Source: Thermoplasmata archaeon (lineage in GTDB: Archaea; Thermoplasmatota; Thermoplasmata; GCA-020350865). From it: 6,544 nt of DNA. Below, in pieces: positions 5,998 through 6,544 of this stretch. The notes under the pieces are model-generated. The model saw only the letters and a list, made by a program, of their open reading frames with translations. It was not told the origin of the DNA and searched no databases. Within the stretch, counting starts at the first letter, position 1, and every line of letters begins with the position of its first letter. Both the position numbers and the translations under genes were made by a program. The DNA lies in assembly GCA_020350865.1 (NCBI GenBank), contig CP070726.1, positions 1,689,044 to 1,695,587 on the forward strand, in the 5' to 3' direction.

Positions 5998-6011
5998 AAT
6001 CCTCCACCTCC
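5998..6011 (-). promoter_or_regulatory. Strong Shine-Dalgarno site that decides the GTPase start
   Basis: On the - strand the bases between the two candidate starts read GGAGGTGGAGGATT, ending five to six bases before the ATG at 5995. It matches the anti-Shine-Dalgarno end of 16S rRNA better than the weaker GAAGGT upstream of the ATG at 6013. This favours the shorter protein, although both could be used. Confidence 0.55.
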
Positions 6012-6065
6012 ATGCTTACCTTCGGAAGCGTGTTGAGCAGATATTTTCCCGCCTTATTCCAGAGG

Positions 6066-6076
6066 CATATTTAACC
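6066..6076 (-). promoter_or_regulatory. TATA-like box for the small GTPase gene
   Basis: On the - strand GTTAAATATGC lies about 55-65 bases ahead of the ATG at 6013. Transcription would begin near 6045, giving a leader of about 30-50 nt that includes the Shine-Dalgarno sites. It is the clearest TATA-like element on this strand in the divergent gap. Confidence 0.5.
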
Positions 6077-6254
6077 TTGTAAATCGATTTCCCCTGGCCG
6101 TTACAAAGTACCTACTAAAATATGCTATACCTATAAAACTATTAGGTTTACATTATCAAATTCAACATCGGTTATTTTAGACCGACTTATGCAGTTACCA
6201 CTTTGAATGGAGCCTCTAAAGGAACCGGAAAAAGAGGATGGCGGGCTTGGTTGA
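6077..6254. other. Non-coding part of the divergent intergenic region
   Basis: Between the GTPase promoter and the promoter zone of the next gene I find no gene or RNA. There is a weak hairpin, TCGGT (6168-6172) with ACCGA (6181-6185), and an AT-rich stretch at 6115-6160 with overlapping TATA-like words. A 15-codon open frame at 6207-6254 is too short to support. Confidence 0.4.
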
Positions 6255-6255
6255 C

Positions 6256-6324
6256 CAAAAAATTTATGGTTCTATAAACGAGTATAATATTAGGTTCAAT
6301 ATAAGTTGTGTGTGTAGTGAAGGT
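6256..6324 (+). promoter_or_regulatory. Promoter zone and ribosome site of the exported surface protein gene
   Basis: Several TATA-like words stand in line: TCTATAAAC (6271-6279), GTATAATAT (6282-6290) and CAATATAAG (6298-6306). The middle one would start transcription near 6312 and keep GAAGGT (6319-6324) in the leader, six bases before the ATG at 6331. Which box is used cannot be decided from sequence. Confidence 0.4.
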
Positions 6325-6330
6325 ATCGAT

Positions 6331-6544
6331 ATGAGGATAACGGTCATAAGAACCTTTATAATGATTTCATTGCTATTATTGGCATTACCTATATATTTTA
6401 CGTTCTCCCAAACACCTCCTCCCGCCGAAGGGGACTGGGTAATCTCGGATACCACCACCATTACCGATGAGACCGTAATTCTCAGAGGAAACCTCATTAT
6501 CACGGATGGAGGTGTGCTTACCCTCGATAATGTGGTTTTAAAGA
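6331..6544 (+). CDS. Exported surface protein, probably beta-helix type (3' partial)
   Basis: Only the first 71 codons are in the window. A signal peptide is clear: basic start (MRITVIR), a hydrophobic core (about residues 8-25, rich in Leu and Ile), then a likely cleavage region around FSQTPPPAEG. The mature part opens DWVISDTTTITDETVILRGN and goes on LIITDGGVLTLDNVVLK. Such alternation of short strands with a G-x-L-T-L-x-N-V step is typical of the first coils of right-handed parallel beta-helix surface proteins, often found with PKD repeats in Thermoplasmatota. This family call is by pattern only and needs the rest of the gene. The protein should cross the membrane by the Sec route. It is divergent from the GTPase gene. 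GAAGGT six bases upstream supports the ATG. Confidence 0.75.
   Translation, partial: MRITVIRTFIMISLLLLALPIYFTFSQTPPPAEGDWVISDTTTITDETVILRGNLIITDGGVLTLDNVVLK

Noticed and set aside
5619..6082. Plus-strand open frames across the GTPase gene
   Set aside because: They lie opposite a frame with all five GTPase motifs and show no domain features of their own.
6207..6254. 15-codon open frame MEPLKEPEKEDGGLG
   Set aside because: Too short, no ribosome site, and no similarity that I can recognise; probably chance.

Overview
The window looks like a piece of a euryarchaeal chromosome, most probably from the Thermoplasmatota. The reasons are archaeal TATA-like boxes about 25-45 nt ahead of several starts, short leaders, oligo-T stretches after genes, and the gene content: a surface protein of tandem PKD-like repeats with a C-terminal membrane anchor, a membrane protein ending in a CPxC/CxxC zinc ribbon, a free-standing Ras-like GTPase, and a secreted protein that starts like a beta-helix surface protein. 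The lineage is inferred from style and not from a marker gene. There is no rRNA, tRNA, CRISPR array or insertion sequence that I can see.

Left half (1-3984, all + strand): the 3' end of a surface protein gene with four PKD-like repeats, an Ig-like domain and a C-terminal anchor (1-1542); a nucleotide-sugar (UDP-glucose type) 6-dehydrogenase (1626-2954); a 59-residue Trm112/UPF0434-type zinc protein (3000-3179); and a family 2 glycosyltransferase of the dolichyl-phosphate sugar synthase/AglJ kind (3283-3984). A UDP-uronic acid supplier and a lipid-carrier glycosyltransferase beside a surface protein suggest glycan assembly for the cell envelope. Each gene appears to have its own TATA-like box, so they need not be one operon.

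Right half (4121-5995, all - strand, converging on the left block): a Ras-like small GTPase with all five G motifs, then after about 208 nt two uncharacterised membrane proteins whose genes overlap as ATGA. The first has two hydrophobic segments and a cytosolic-looking PH-like tail; the second has two membrane segments and a C-terminal zinc ribbon. Together they are the best candidate here for an undescribed module, possibly GTPase signalling at the membrane.

Right edge (6331-6544, + strand): the start of an exported, probably beta-helix, surface protein, transcribed divergently from the GTPase across a gap of about 330 nt that holds both promoters. The most specific oddity is in the dehydrogenase: the acidic residue that normally marks NAD+ preference is replaced by Thr followed by Arg, which suggests a shift toward NADP+.
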